Shown here piece by piece: positions 33,597 to 42,574 of a DNA stretch of 45,301 nt. Source of the stretch: Paracoccaceae bacterium (lineage in GTDB: Bacteria; Pseudomonadota; Alphaproteobacteria; Rhodobacterales; Rhodobacteraceae). The notes below the pieces were generated by a model. That model was not told the origin of the DNA, did not search any database, and worked only from the letters and a program-made list of their open reading frames with translations. Location of the stretch: positions 1 through 45,301 of the forward strand of contig JAOTXT010000032.1 of the NCBI GenBank assembly GCA_029862205.1, in the 5' to 3' direction. The number at the start of each line of letters is the position of its first letter. The stretch's first letter is position 1. Position numbers and translations under genes: made by a program.

Positions 33597-34801
33597 TGCG
33601 GGGCCAGGTCCCATATTTGCTCGGGCTGGGGCTGATCGGCTTCTTTGTCGCCTTCCCCTTCGTCTATTCGGCGGGGGACTACGACTACATCATGCATATC
33701 CTGATCACCGCCTTCTTCTACGCTATCCTTGCGGCGAGCTGGTCGATGCTGGCTGGATATGCCGGGCAATTCTCGTTCGGCCATATCGGCTTTATGGGCG
33801 TCGGCGCCTACACCGCCGCGCTGTTCAGCCACTATTTCTGGCTGTCGCCGGTGCCCACCGAACTCTGCACCGAATACCAATTCGGCTCGACTTGGTTGGT
33901 CATCGTAAATCCGATTGGTGTCACCTCAAGCACGCTAACCCAGGACTGTCTCCGGCAGGCGCTCACCGCTTGGGACGGCAGCGTCGAGGTTAGCCGGATG
34001 CCGGTTTGGCTTGGCATCATCCTCGGCTCGATCATGGGCGGTGTGTTCGGCTTCCTGATCGGTGTGCTGGTGCTGCGCCTCCGGGCTGCGTATCTCGCAC
34101 TCTTTACACTCGGATTTGCTGAAATCCTGAAAGCGACGATCAGCGCCGAGATCGAGATCACGCGTGGCCAGGCGGGAATCGAGCTTCCAGCGCTGTTCGA
34201 GGACGGAGTCACCGTGTTCGGGCATGCCTTCTCGAAGACCGACAAGCTGCCGCCCTACTTCGTCATGTTCGGGCTGCTGCTGCTGTGCCTCGCGATCCTC
34301 GCCTGGCTGGCGCATTCAAAGTTCGGCCTGTTCGTGCGCGCGCTGCGCGAGGATCAGGATGCGGCCGCCGCGCTGGGAGTTAACACGACCCGCTACAAGG
34401 TGCTGGTCTTTGTCATCACTACGATGATGGCAGCAGCGGCCGGCGCGGTGCAGGGCCACTACATTGGTATCATCACACCGAACAACCTGTTCTTGCTGCA
34501 AATGAGCCTCGTCGTCGCCATGGCAGTGATTGGCGGCGTCGAGAACTTCGTTGCTGCCGCGATTGGCGCCATCATGATCCAGGTCGTCCTGGAAATGCTG
34601 CGCAACAGCTTCGTCATCGGCGGTTACGAGATCGACATGACGATTTGGCGGCTGGTTTTCTTCGGGATCATTCTGATGCTGACGCTCCGCTTCGCCCGCA
34701 ATGGGCTGATCGCGCCGATGATCGACCACTTCACCCGAGGTCATGTGGCCCATGAGACCGTCGCCAAGCGTGTCGCCACCGAGGCGGAGGGCACGGAATG
34801 A
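33596..34801 (+). CDS. HAAT-family ABC permease, LivM-type
   Basis: 401 residues. Core motifs AGYAGQFSFGHIGFMGVGAYTA and the cytoplasmic loop VRALREDQDAAAALGVNTTRYK. An unusual 60-70 residue insertion after residue 80 (with LCTEY and DCLRQ, two Cys) separates the first membrane helices, which would face the periplasm. C-terminus FTRGHVAHETVAK is cytoplasmic. Overlaps LivG by 4 bp. Confidence 0.9.
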   Translation: MRGQVPYLLGLGLIGFFVAFPFVYSAGDYDYIMHILITAFFYAILAASWSMLAGYAGQFSFGHIGFMGVGAYTAALFSHYFWLSPVPTELCTEYQFGSTWLVIVNPIGVTSSTLTQDCLRQALTAWDGSVEVSRMPVWLGIILGSIMGGVFGFLIGVLVLRLRAAYLALFTLGFAEILKATISAEIEITRGQAGIELPALFEDGVTVFGHAFSKTDKLPPYFVMFGLLLLCLAILAWLAHSKFGLFVRALREDQDAAAALGVNTTRYKVLVFVITTMMAAAAGAVQGHYIGIITPNNLFLLQMSLVVAMAVIGGVENFVAAAIGAIMIQVVLEMLRNSFVIGGYEIDMTIWRLVFFGIILMLTLRFARNGLIAPMIDHFTRGHVAHETVAKRVATEAEGTE

Positions 34802-35550
34802 TCAACCTCGTCGTCAGGGACCTGCACAAGCGATTCGGCGGCAATCATGTCCTGAAGGGCGTCACCTTCGAGGTGAACGGGCCCGAATTGATCGGCCTGA
34901 TCGGTCCCAATGGTGCGGGCAAGACCACCCTGACCAATGTGTTGGACGGGGCGATCAAGCCGAACAGTGGAACCGTCTACCTGAACGGCCAACGCATCGA
35001 TCAGCTGCAACCCTACGAGGTCGCGCTGGCCGGGCTGGGGCGCACCTTCCAGGTGACTCGCTCGTTCCGCCGGATGAGTGTGCTCGAGAACCTCTATGTC
35101 CCGGCGCTGGCGATGGGACGGCACGAGAGCAAGGCCGAGATCCACGGCAAGGCCATGGACGTGCTGGAGTTTCTGACCATGGACCATCTGCGCAATGAAT
35201 TTGCGCAGGCGCTCAGCGGCGGTCAGCAGAAGCTGCTGGAGCTTGGCCGGCTGCTGATGCTGAACCCGGACGTGGTGATCTTGGACGAGCCCTTCGCGGG
35301 CGTGCATCCGCGGCTGATGGAGATCATCTACGCCTATATCCGGCGGGTGAATGACGAGGGCAAGGCGATCATCATCATCTCGCACCAGATGGACTCGATC
35401 TTCAGTCTCAGCCAGCGCCTGCTTGTTCTGAATTTCGGTGATCTGATCGCCGATGGACCGCCCGAGGAGGTCAAGCGCGATCCGGCAGTGATCGAGGCCT
35501 ATCTCGGCGCGGAAGAGGACGAAGAAACCGCCCAGCCGGAGGAAGCCTGA
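34798..35550 (+). CDS. HAAT-family ABC ATP-binding protein (LivG-type), second operon
   Basis: 250 residues. Walker A GPNGAGKTTL near 38, canonical signature LSGGQQKLLELGRLL (unlike the LPYG form of the first operon's LivG), Walker B VVILDEPFAGVHP, and the switch His in IISHQMDSIF. C-terminus EEDEETAQPEEA is acidic. Overlaps LivM by ATGA and precedes LivF by 3 bp. Confidence 0.93.
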   Translation: MINLVVRDLHKRFGGNHVLKGVTFEVNGPELIGLIGPNGAGKTTLTNVLDGAIKPNSGTVYLNGQRIDQLQPYEVALAGLGRTFQVTRSFRRMSVLENLYVPALAMGRHESKAEIHGKAMDVLEFLTMDHLRNEFAQALSGGQQKLLELGRLLMLNPDVVILDEPFAGVHPRLMEIIYAYIRRVNDEGKAIIIISHQMDSIFSLSQRLLVLNFGDLIADGPPEEVKRDPAVIEAYLGAEEDEETAQPEEA

Positions 35551-35553
35551 GCC

Positions 35554-36285
35554 ATGGCGGCCGGAAACAGCGACGACGCCGTTCTGGAGATGAAGGACCT
35601 CTATGTCGGCTATTACAAAGACCTGAACATCATTCAGGCGCTCGACATCAAAGCCCGGCGCAACCAGATCACGGCGGTACTGGGCGCGAACGGGGTCGGC
35701 AAGTCGACCGCATTGAAGGCGGCCTTCGGATTCCTGAAGCCCAACCAGGGCGAAATTCTGCTCGAGGGCGAGGACATTCTGCCCGTGCCCACCTACCAGC
35801 GAATCCTCAAAGGGCTGGCCTATATCCCGCAGCAGCCCGGCGTCTTCAAGGACATGTCGGTCGAGGAGAATCTGGAACTCGGCGGCTGGACGTTCCGCGG
35901 CAACAAGCGCCTGGTCCGCGAAAAGATCGAGGCGAATTACGAGCGCTTTCCGGTGCTCAAGGAGAAGCGCAAGCAAATTACCGGCGAGCTATCCGGTGGC
36001 CAGCAGCGCATGGTCGAGATCGGCCGCACCCTGATGGCCGACCCGAAGATGCTGCTGGTCGATGAGCCGACCGCGGGCCTCTCGAAGATGCTGGCGGAAG
36101 AGGTCTATGAGATGCTGACCCACCTGACCTCGCGAGACAACCTGACAATCCTGCTGGTTGATCAGGAGATCCGTCAGGCCCTGAAAATTGCGGATTACGT
36201 CTATGTGCTGGAATTGGGCCGGAACAAATTCGAGGGCCCGGCAGCTGAATTCCACGACCTGGAGAAAGCCTTCTGGGTATCGTGA
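35554..36285 (+). CDS. HAAT-family ABC ATP-binding protein (LivF-type), second operon
   Basis: 243 residues. Walker A GANGVGKSTAL, signature LSGGQQRMVEIGRTL, Walker B MLLVDEPTAGLS, and the LivF-type LLVDQEIRQAL (Gln in place of the usual switch His). Ends the five-gene SBP-LivH-LivM-LivG-LivF unit. The next gene starts about 45 bp downstream. Confidence 0.93.
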   Translation: MAAGNSDDAVLEMKDLYVGYYKDLNIIQALDIKARRNQITAVLGANGVGKSTALKAAFGFLKPNQGEILLEGEDILPVPTYQRILKGLAYIPQQPGVFKDMSVEENLELGGWTFRGNKRLVREKIEANYERFPVLKEKRKQITGELSGGQQRMVEIGRTLMADPKMLLVDEPTAGLSKMLAEEVYEMLTHLTSRDNLTILLVDQEIRQALKIADYVYVLELGRNKFEGPAAEFHDLEKAFWVS

Positions 36286-36331
36286 TAGCCTGACTGCCGC
36301 CGCCGCTCGGCACCGCCTAAGTTGGTCTTGG

Positions 36332-37117
36332 GTGCGTTGGGTCTCGTGTCTATCAATCATCATTCAGTGCGTCATCGGATCGGTCGGGCGTGCCGAGGAG
36401 GCTACCGTCGGTCTTGAGCTCGTATTGGCGGTGGACGGATCGCGCAGCATCGACGAGGCCGAGTTCGACCTGCAGATACGCGGAATCGCAGCGGCCTTCC
36501 GGGATCCCGCGTTCCTGAACGCCCTGGACAAGGCGGCGCCGGACGGGATCGCCGTGACTTTGGTCCAGTGGACCGGCCATGCCGATCAGGTGCAGGTGGT
36601 CGACTGGTCCCTGGTCAGCGGCCCCGCCACCGCGGCGGATTTCGCCGACCGGGTGCTGGCGGGCGGGCGGCGGCTTCAGCCGGGGCCAACCGGGATCGGC
36701 AGCGCCATCCGTTACAGCTACCGCCTGATGGAGGCCAATGAATTTTTAGGCAAGCGCCAGGTGATCGACATCTCCGGCGACGGCTACAACAACTCCGGCA
36801 ACCGGCCCGAGCTTGCCCGCGACGAGGCGGTTGGCCGCGGCGTGGTCGTCAACGGCCTGACCGTCATGAACGACATTCCGTTGCTCGACCGCTACTTCTT
36901 GGCCCGTGTGATCGGCGGCCCAGGTGCCTTTGTGGTCGAGGCGGAAAACTTCGCGGAATTTGCACTCGCGTTCCGCCTGAAACTAATCCGCGAGGTGACA
37001 GGGTATACGATCGGCCGAAGTCCTCCGCCGCAGATGCCAGGCTCAGACGATCCCCTTTTCGCGATAGGGTTGCCCAGCCGAAATTCGGCCGTATCCGAAG
37101 GCCGAGAGGTCGAGTGA
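36332..37117 (+). CDS. DUF1194 (von Willebrand factor A-like) secreted protein
   Basis: 261 residues from GTG 36332. Signal-like start MRWVSCLSIIIQCVIGSVGRA is followed by the VWA domain: MIDAS motif DGSRSID (residue about 35), RQVIDISGDGYNN in the middle and GLTVMNDIPLLDRYF near the end. DUF1194 proteins usually end near FAxAxRxKLIREV; here the frame runs on for about 40 residues (TGYTIGRSPPPQMPG...), past the stop of the convergent DAO gene, overlapping it by 75 bp. This looks like loss of the original stop codon. The start is uncertain; upstream frame continues to 36188 inside livF. Confidence 0.82.
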   Translation: MRWVSCLSIIIQCVIGSVGRAEEATVGLELVLAVDGSRSIDEAEFDLQIRGIAAAFRDPAFLNALDKAAPDGIAVTLVQWTGHADQVQVVDWSLVSGPATAADFADRVLAGGRRLQPGPTGIGSAIRYSYRLMEANEFLGKRQVIDISGDGYNNSGNRPELARDEAVGRGVVVNGLTVMNDIPLLDRYFLARVIGGPGAFVVEAENFAEFALAFRLKLIREVTGYTIGRSPPPQMPGSDDPLFAIGLPSRNSAVSEGREVE

Positions 37118-38221
37118 CTGATAACCGCCGTCCAGGATCAACTCGGCGATGGCGCGGCCGCTTGCTGGGGCGTGCATGATGCCGTGACCCGAATACCCGC
37201 AAGCCATGAAAACATTCTCGGCCCCGGCTTGCCAGGAACCAAGGATCACGTTCAGGTCGAAGGTGTTGCGCGCGTAGTGCCCGACCCAGCTGCGCTCTAG
37301 TTTCAGCGATTCAAGTGGGGGGACCCGGTGCGCCAGGCGCGGCCAGACAACCTCCTCGAAACGGGCCGGCTGAGGGGTCAGGTGAAATCCGGCCGGCTGA
37401 TCCCAGTCCGGCAGGCCGCCCGCGAAACCCTGCCCTTCCGGGCCGAAAGCCAAATGGGTCTCGGCCTTGATGAAGGGCAAGGGTTCGATTTCGGCCCGCG
37501 TGACGAAGTAGTGGCTCTCGCGGCACATCGGGTCGACCGGCAAATCGAGGCCGATCATCCGGCCGATCTCGGCGGACCAGGCCCCGGCAGCCAGCACGAA
37601 GCAGTCCGCGCGGAGAGACTGGCCTGAGGACAGCCTGACGTCACGCGCCACCGCTCCCTCGGTGCGCCAATCCACGACCCGGTCCTGGACGTAGGTGACA
37701 CCGAGCGCGCGCGCCTTGGCGCGAAAGCCCATTAAAGCCGCGTGCGGGTTTATCCAGGCGTCGTCCGGAGAGTGCACGGCAAGTGCGATGTCGCTTGAAT
37801 TCACCGACGGAAAGCGCCGTCTCAGTGCATCCGTGTCCAGGGCATCGACCCGGGCACCCAGCGCGACCTGCAACCGGTGGTTCGCTTCCATCGTGTCATG
37901 ATCGCCACCGTCTGAGACGAAGAGATAGCCGCGCCGCCGGAAGCCGATGTCTGCAGGCAGGTCTTCCATCGCCAATTCGCGGTGGAAATTCGCATAGAAC
38001 TCCAATCCGAACTGCGCCATGCGGATGTTCTCCGGCAGGCTGAAGAGCTGCCGTATCCCGCCATTCGCGGCAGGCGTCGCGGCGAACTCGTAGGTCGGGT
38101 CCGGCTCAATCACCGCGATCTCTCCGACCCGCCCGGTGCGCGCCAGGAAATAGGCAATTGCCGACCCCACGATCCCGCCCCCGATAACGGCGATATCGTG
38201 CTTCTGCAGAGCCACCGTCAT
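37043..38221 (-). CDS. FAD-dependent DAO-family amine oxidase (sarcosine/glycine-oxidase-like)
   Basis: 392 residues. Rossmann motif HDIAVIGGGIVGSAIAYFLA and the FAD end GHGIMHAPASGRAIAELIL are typical of the DAO superfamily (sarcosine oxidase beta, glycine oxidase). No covalent-FAD Cys or His is obvious. ATG 38221 chosen; a GTG at 38233 is in frame. Last gene of the minus-strand unit begun by the ABC ATPase, although it is separated from the M29-like gene by 145 bp, so it may have its own promoter. Substrate is probably an N-substituted amino acid. Confidence 0.87.
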   Translation of the reverse strand: MTVALQKHDIAVIGGGIVGSAIAYFLARTGRVGEIAVIEPDPTYEFAATPAANGGIRQLFSLPENIRMAQFGLEFYANFHRELAMEDLPADIGFRRRGYLFVSDGGDHDTMEANHRLQVALGARVDALDTDALRRRFPSVNSSDIALAVHSPDDAWINPHAALMGFRAKARALGVTYVQDRVVDWRTEGAVARDVRLSSGQSLRADCFVLAAGAWSAEIGRMIGLDLPVDPMCRESHYFVTRAEIEPLPFIKAETHLAFGPEGQGFAGGLPDWDQPAGFHLTPQPARFEEVVWPRLAHRVPPLESLKLERSWVGHYARNTFDLNVILGSWQAGAENVFMACGYSGHGIMHAPASGRAIAELILDGGYQSLDLSAFGYGRISAGQPYREKGIV

Positions 38222-38366
38222 TTCGATTGGCACTCGATCGGCATTGCTATGTGGGTTGTCTTAGTTGCGCGTACATTCGGAACAGAAATTACACCTACAT
38301 CAACCTTCGGACCAGATGCCACGACGGGAATGTAAGCCTCCGCATCATGGCACGAAGCAGTACGAT

Positions 38367-39371
38367 TCAGCCGGGCGTGGGAAGGATCGGACCCACAAGA
38401 GCCCCCTCGCGCCAGACAACTCGGTCATCCGCGGCGATCGTCGGCGCCGCGACCATCCAACAGATCTCCCCCGGGGGATAATCTCCGCAGGTGTGGAAGT
38501 GCAGGTAATTCGGGTTGCCGAAAATCGAATTCGACCAAAGATCTGGGTTCGCGTCCCGCGCGCATGCGGGCGCGCAGGCGTCATGGATGCCCGCATGCCA
38601 TGAATGAACCACATCGGCGTCGATTCCGAAACGCTCGGCGACGGATGCGTAATGCGCTTCGATGCGCGCAACGACCTCCGGTGCGCCACGGAACGCGGCG
38701 ATCCGCCCGTTCTCGACCTCGGCGGTCACCGGTTCCGGTATCGCGAGCCAGGGCGGATCGTAGACCTGCGAGCCGGTCGAGGTGAGAGGCTCCGCCAGAA
38801 CGACCCGGCCCGAGAACCGCTGCGCGCTGACCGGTGTCGGCACGCACATCGGAAACCGCCGGATTGCAATGTCGGCGGCCCCGTCAGGCGATCCGCGGCC
38901 CGGCGTGCCTTTCATGTGGGTTCCAAGCGGGCATCGGATGGTGATCTCAGTCGCCTGGGACAGCAATTCGTCCACCGCCCGCTTCACCCGCAACATCTCT
39001 CCGTGATCGCGCCGCCCGTAGGGAGAGGCCAGCGCGTCGGCGGTGCGTGCATAGCTCATCACGCGGATGGGGCCGGCGTCGTCGCCGGTAAAGCGGTCCT
39101 GATCGCCGAGTTGTGCGAAGAAGATCGCGACATCCACATCTGCCAGGGCAGCCGCGAGCCCGGGCGGCTGCTCGGAAGGTCCGCCGACCGGCAGGACGGC
39201 GACCTCTGCCCCGATTGCGCGTGCGGCGCGCGCGACCGCACGTGGTGCCGCGTCGTCATACCAACCGAGCGCGGGGTCCTCGGCGACCACCAGCACGCGC
39301 TGACCGGCCTTCACCTCGGCACAACCGGACACCAGGTTGCGTACGCCGGCATCAAGATCGGCGGCGTCCAT
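38367..39371 (-). CDS. M29-aminopeptidase/NicX-like metalloprotein
   Basis: 334 residues. It starts with VKAGQRVLVVAEDPALGWYDDAA, which is the pattern of the aminopeptidase-T (M29) fold, and has the C-terminal His-rich region HSWHAGIHDAC and LHFHTCGDYPPGEICWM, candidate metal ligands. The ring-cleaving dioxygenase NicX (2,5-dihydroxypyridine) also has this fold, with Fe held by His, His and Asp near the C-terminus. Catalytic identity is therefore open: peptidase or dioxygenase. The ATG at 39371 is 5 bp after the 2OG-oxygenase stop (39377), so it is part of the operon. Confidence 0.72.
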   Translation of the reverse strand: MDAADLDAGVRNLVSGCAEVKAGQRVLVVAEDPALGWYDDAAPRAVARAARAIGAEVAVLPVGGPSEQPPGLAAALADVDVAIFFAQLGDQDRFTGDDAGPIRVMSYARTADALASPYGRRDHGEMLRVKRAVDELLSQATEITIRCPLGTHMKGTPGRGSPDGAADIAIRRFPMCVPTPVSAQRFSGRVVLAEPLTSTGSQVYDPPWLAIPEPVTAEVENGRIAAFRGAPEVVARIEAHYASVAERFGIDADVVHSWHAGIHDACAPACARDANPDLWSNSIFGNPNYLHFHTCGDYPPGEICWMVAAPTIAADDRVVWREGALVGPILPTPG

Positions 39372-39376
39372 TCCGC

Positions 39377-40348
39377 TCAGCCCTTCCGGTAGGCGAAGGC
39401 TTTGCCGAAGCGCCAGATCAGGTAGTCGCCGCAGATGATCGGCGCCTCGGCGCCTTCGACTTCGCGCCCATAGACTTCGCTCGGATCGATCTCCGTCTCC
39501 GGATTCGGGTCGTAGGCCAGCACCAGCGATAGCCGCTCGCGGCCGGAGGTGTTGACCACCCGGTGCGGCGTCGATTTGAAGGCACCCGCAGTCCAGCGTG
39601 ACAGCAGATCGGCGACATTGACGATCAGCGAACCCGGGATCGGCGGAGCATGGACCCAATCCCCGTCCCGGTCCTGGACCTGCAATCCGCCCACATCGTC
39701 CTGGCAAAGCACGGTCAGCACACCGAAATCCGTATGCGGGCCGACACCGAACCGGGCCGGGCCGAGGTCCTCCGGCTGAGCCGGATAGTAGACAAAGGAG
39801 GCGCGCGAAAGCGGGCGGTCGGCGGTTCTCAGGAAGAAATCCGGCGCCAGGCCAAGTCCCAAGGCGAAGCCACGCATCATGTGATGGGCGACCTCGTGCG
39901 CCGCATGGAAATAGGCCATCGCATTGGCCTCGAACGACGGCAGGAAAGCCGGCCACTGGTTCCGGCCCCGCAAGGGGTGATCCTCGGGCGTCGCGCTATC
40001 GGCATCCTGCCAGCCCCAGATGAAGCTCTCCTTCAGGTCGGGCTTGGCATTGTCCTGCATCTTTGCACCGCCCGGGCCGATCCAGCCGCGGTGGCGGTCC
40101 GAGACGCGCACCGCCTCCTTTTCCCCCGGATCGGCGCGAAAAAACTCATAGGCTCGTGCCCGCGCGATCTCGATCAGATCCTCGGGGATGCCGTGGCCAG
40201 TGATGTAGATGAAGCCCAACTCCTGGCTGGCCGCATGGAGCTGGCCCGCGACCTCGGCCGCGCCAGTTCCGTCGCGCAAGGGCGCGATGTCGATCACCGG
40301 GATCGTGTTGCGGTCGATGGTCTTGGCCTCTGCAAAGGCCATGGTCAC
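39377..40348 (-). CDS. Fe(II)/2-oxoglutarate-type dioxygenase (isopenicillin N synthase family)
   Basis: 323 residues. N-terminal DIOX_N (IPVIDIAPLRDGTGAA, GFIYITGHGIPEDLIE); iron ligands HTD in GVGPHTDFGVLTVL and the distal His in FKSTPHRVVN; 2-oxoglutarate Arg in RERLSL. Ethylene-forming or related plant-type enzymes share this plan. Starts at GTG 40348, overlapping the upstream stop by 4 bp (GTGA); ATG 40342 is an alternative. Its job is probably hydroxylation or demethylation of a small molecule imported by the adjacent transporter. Confidence 0.88.
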   Translation of the reverse strand: MTMAFAEAKTIDRNTIPVIDIAPLRDGTGAAEVAGQLHAASQELGFIYITGHGIPEDLIEIARARAYEFFRADPGEKEAVRVSDRHRGWIGPGGAKMQDNAKPDLKESFIWGWQDADSATPEDHPLRGRNQWPAFLPSFEANAMAYFHAAHEVAHHMMRGFALGLGLAPDFFLRTADRPLSRASFVYYPAQPEDLGPARFGVGPHTDFGVLTVLCQDDVGGLQVQDRDGDWVHAPPIPGSLIVNVADLLSRWTAGAFKSTPHRVVNTSGRERLSLVLAYDPNPETEIDPSEVYGREVEGAEAPIICGDYLIWRFGKAFAYRKG

Positions 40349-40926
40349 TTAGCCTCCGCATAGTAGCCGACGATGTCGCCATCGGTGGTAACGCCCAGGC
40401 CGTTGATCGAGCGATTCACATAATTGAAGTAGCAGATAATCTGGTTCGCCTCGAGGATCTGGCCGTCGTCGAGGCCCGCCGCGCGCAAGGCCTCGACATC
40501 GGCCTCGACAATATCCGCGGGCGCCAGGGTCAGCTTCTCGGCATAGCGCATCACGGCGAGCGCCTGGCCGTCGAGCGCATCCTCCGGCCGATGCGCATTG
40601 ATCGCCGCCTCTACGGCATCGGCCTTCGCCTCATCCCCCATCAGGTGACGCGCATTGGCCCAATGGTTGGCCAGCGAATAGGCGCAATCGTTCAGGATCG
40701 AAACATAGGAGGCCACGGTCTCCTGTAGCCACATTGGAATCGTGTTGGCCTCGTCGTGGAGCGCGGCCTTGTAGAGGGTCATGTGCCCGCGCATCGTGTT
40801 TGGCCGCAGCGAATGCACGCGCAGCACATTGTCGACCGTGCCGTGCGGCGTGCGGGCACCGGCCAGCGCATCGGCCAGATCCGCATCCGCTTCCGCGTCC
40901 GACAGCATCCGTATCCAGGCGCCCAT
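40345..40926 (-). CDS. AhpD-like/carboxymuconolactone decarboxylase-family protein
   Basis: 193 residues of the peroxidase-related AhpD-like fold. The helical motif ETVASYVSILNDCAYSLANH is the CxxC-x3-H site, but the second Cys is Ser (CAYS). YFNYVNRSINGLGV follows in the C-terminal half. Loss of the second Cys argues against classic disulfide peroxidase reductase activity. Its 3' end overlaps the oxygenase start (4 bp) and its start is 3 bp after the permease stop. Function unknown. Confidence 0.85.
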   Translation of the reverse strand: MGAWIRMLSDAEADADLADALAGARTPHGTVDNVLRVHSLRPNTMRGHMTLYKAALHDEANTIPMWLQETVASYVSILNDCAYSLANHWANARHLMGDEAKADAVEAAINAHRPEDALDGQALAVMRYAEKLTLAPADIVEADVEALRAAGLDDGQILEANQIICYFNYVNRSINGLGVTTDGDIVGYYAEAK

Positions 40927-40928
40927 CG

Positions 40929-41699
40929 CTATTCCCTTTCATCGGCGCGCATCCTGCGCTCGAGCCGGCGCACGCCGGCCGACACGATCAAAATCAGCAC
41001 CAGGTATTCCAGCACCAGAACCGAGTATATCTCAAGCGCCCGGTATTCGGTGACCACCAGCTCGTTGGCGCGCCGGGTCAGTTCCTGCATCCCGATCACC
41101 GAGACGAGCGACGACATCTTCAGCACATAGACGAACTGGTTGCCAAGCGCCGGCAGGATGCGGCGGATCGCCTGGGGCAGCACGATGTAGCGCATCGTGT
41201 CCCAGTAACTCAGCGAGATCGAGCGCGCGGCCTCGAGTTGCCCGCGCCCGACCGATTGGATGCCGGCGCGGAAGATCTCAGCCTGAAACGCGCTGTCACC
41301 GACGGCAAGCGCGATCACACCCGCCCAGAACACACCGAGGTTCAGCCCGACGAGCTCGGGCAGGCCGTAATAAACCCAGAGGATCAGGACCAGAAGCGGG
41401 ATGGCGCGGACGAACTCCACATAGACCCGGTTGACGCCCCTCAAGAACCGGTTCGCCGAGAGACCCGCCAGCGCGATCAAAAGCCCGATCAGCACCGAGA
41501 TCAGAATCGACACGACGCTGAGCAGGATCGTGTATTTCAGCCCGCCGATCAGGAACAAAAGGTTGGTCTGGCCCGAAGCCTTGGTCGGATCGACCACGTA
41601 CCAGCCCCAATTGGCCGAGCAGCCGCCGAGGAGCGCCAGGACCAGGACGGTGCCGACCCAGCGTGCTCGGCGGGCGATGTCGTCTTGCCGGACCGCCAC
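40929..41699 (-). CDS. Polar-amino-acid (PAAT) ABC transporter permease
   Basis: 256 residues from GTG 41699, directly after the ATPase stop at 41702; an ATG at 41738 would overlap that gene by 37 bp. First membrane helix WVGTVLVLALLGG, then the family core: GLKYTILLSVVSILISVLIG, EFVRAIPLLVLILWVYYG and the EAA loop SVGRGQLEAARSISLSYWDTMRYIVLPQAI. Only one permease is present, so it likely works as a homodimer. Partner binding protein is at 42575 on the other strand. Confidence 0.9.
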   Translation of the reverse strand: MAVRQDDIARRARWVGTVLVLALLGGCSANWGWYVVDPTKASGQTNLLFLIGGLKYTILLSVVSILISVLIGLLIALAGLSANRFLRGVNRVYVEFVRAIPLLVLILWVYYGLPELVGLNLGVFWAGVIALAVGDSAFQAEIFRAGIQSVGRGQLEAARSISLSYWDTMRYIVLPQAIRRILPALGNQFVYVLKMSSLVSVIGMQELTRRANELVVTEYRALEIYSVLVLEYLVLILIVSAGVRRLERRMRADERE

Positions 41700-41701
41700 C
41701 C

Positions 41702-42436
41702 TCAATGCCCCAGGATCTGCTGCAGAAATTTCTGGCACCGCTCAGTCTCGGGCGCCGAGAAGAACTCCTCCGGCGGCGCGGTCTCGACGATCTCACCCTT
41801 GTCCATGAAGACCATCCGGTCGGCGACGCGCTTGGCGAAACCCATCTCGTGGGTCACCACGATCATGGTCATGCCCGATTGCGCCAGCTCCACCATCACG
41901 TCCAGCACCTCGGCGATCATCTCGGGATCGAGCGCCGAGGTCGGCTCGTCGAACAGCATGATCCGCGGCTCCATGCATAGCGCCCGGGCGATCGCGACGC
42001 GTTGCTGCTGGCCGCCGGAGAGTTGGCTCGGGAATTTCTCCGCCTGTTCGGGAATGCGCACGCGGCCGAGATACTCCATCGCCCGCGCCTCGGCGTCGGC
42101 CTGGCTGAGGCCGCGCACGCGCATGGGTCCCAGCGTCAGATTGCGCAAGACCGTCAGGTGCGGAAACAGGTTGAACTGCTGGAACACCATGCCGACCTCG
42201 CGGCGCGCCTGGTCGGCAGTCTTGTCGGTCAGCTCGATCCCCTCGACCTCGATCCGGCCCGCGTCATGGGTCTCGAGCCGGTTGATGCAGCGGATCAGCG
42301 TCGATTTGCCCGAACCTGACGGACCGCAAACCACGATCTTCTCGCCGGCCGCGACCCCCATGCTCACGGCGTTCAACGCCCGGAATTCCCCGAACGTCTT
42401 CACCACGTCGCGAACTTCGATCACCGTTCCAGACAT
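41702..42436 (-). CDS. Polar-amino-acid (PAAT) ABC transporter ATP-binding protein (GlnQ-type)
   Basis: 244 residues. Walker [12 protein letters not shown] near 38, Q-loop [13 protein letters not shown], signature [15 protein letters not shown], Walker [14 protein letters not shown], and switch His [12 protein letters not shown]. First gene of the minus-strand unit. The 138-bp gap to the divergent binding-protein gene holds the promoters. Confidence 0.95.
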   Translation of the reverse strand: MSGTVIEVRDVVKTFGEFRALNAVSMGVAAGEKIVVCGPSGSGKSTLIRCINRLETHDAGRIEVEGIELTDKTADQARREVGMVFQQFNLFPHLTVLRNLTLGPMRVRGLSQADAEARAMEYLGRVRIPEQAEKFPSQLSGGQQQRVAIARALCMEPRIMLFDEPTSALDPEMIAEVLDVMVELAQSGMTMIVVTHEMGFAKRVADRMVFMDKGEIVETAPPEEFFSAPETERCQKFLQQILGH

Positions 42437-42574
42437 TTCTCACCGCACCGATGGTCCCGCCAAAAATTTTCAGGGCGCCACTAATGCAGAATTTCGCCTG
42501 CCACACACGCTTTTCCTTTCCTCCGTCGGCGAGTTACCATCTAGTTGAGCCGAAACATCACCTGGGAGGAACAA
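42437..42574. promoter_or_regulatory. Divergent promoter region of the PAAT transporter/catabolic module
   Basis: 138 bp between the ATPase and the binding-protein genes. It carries an AAAAATTTTC tract near 42463-42472 and a CTTTTCCTTTCCTCC stretch. GGGAGGA gives the ribosome-binding site of the plus gene. No regulator gene is adjacent, and no clear operator palindrome is seen. Confidence 0.45.
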
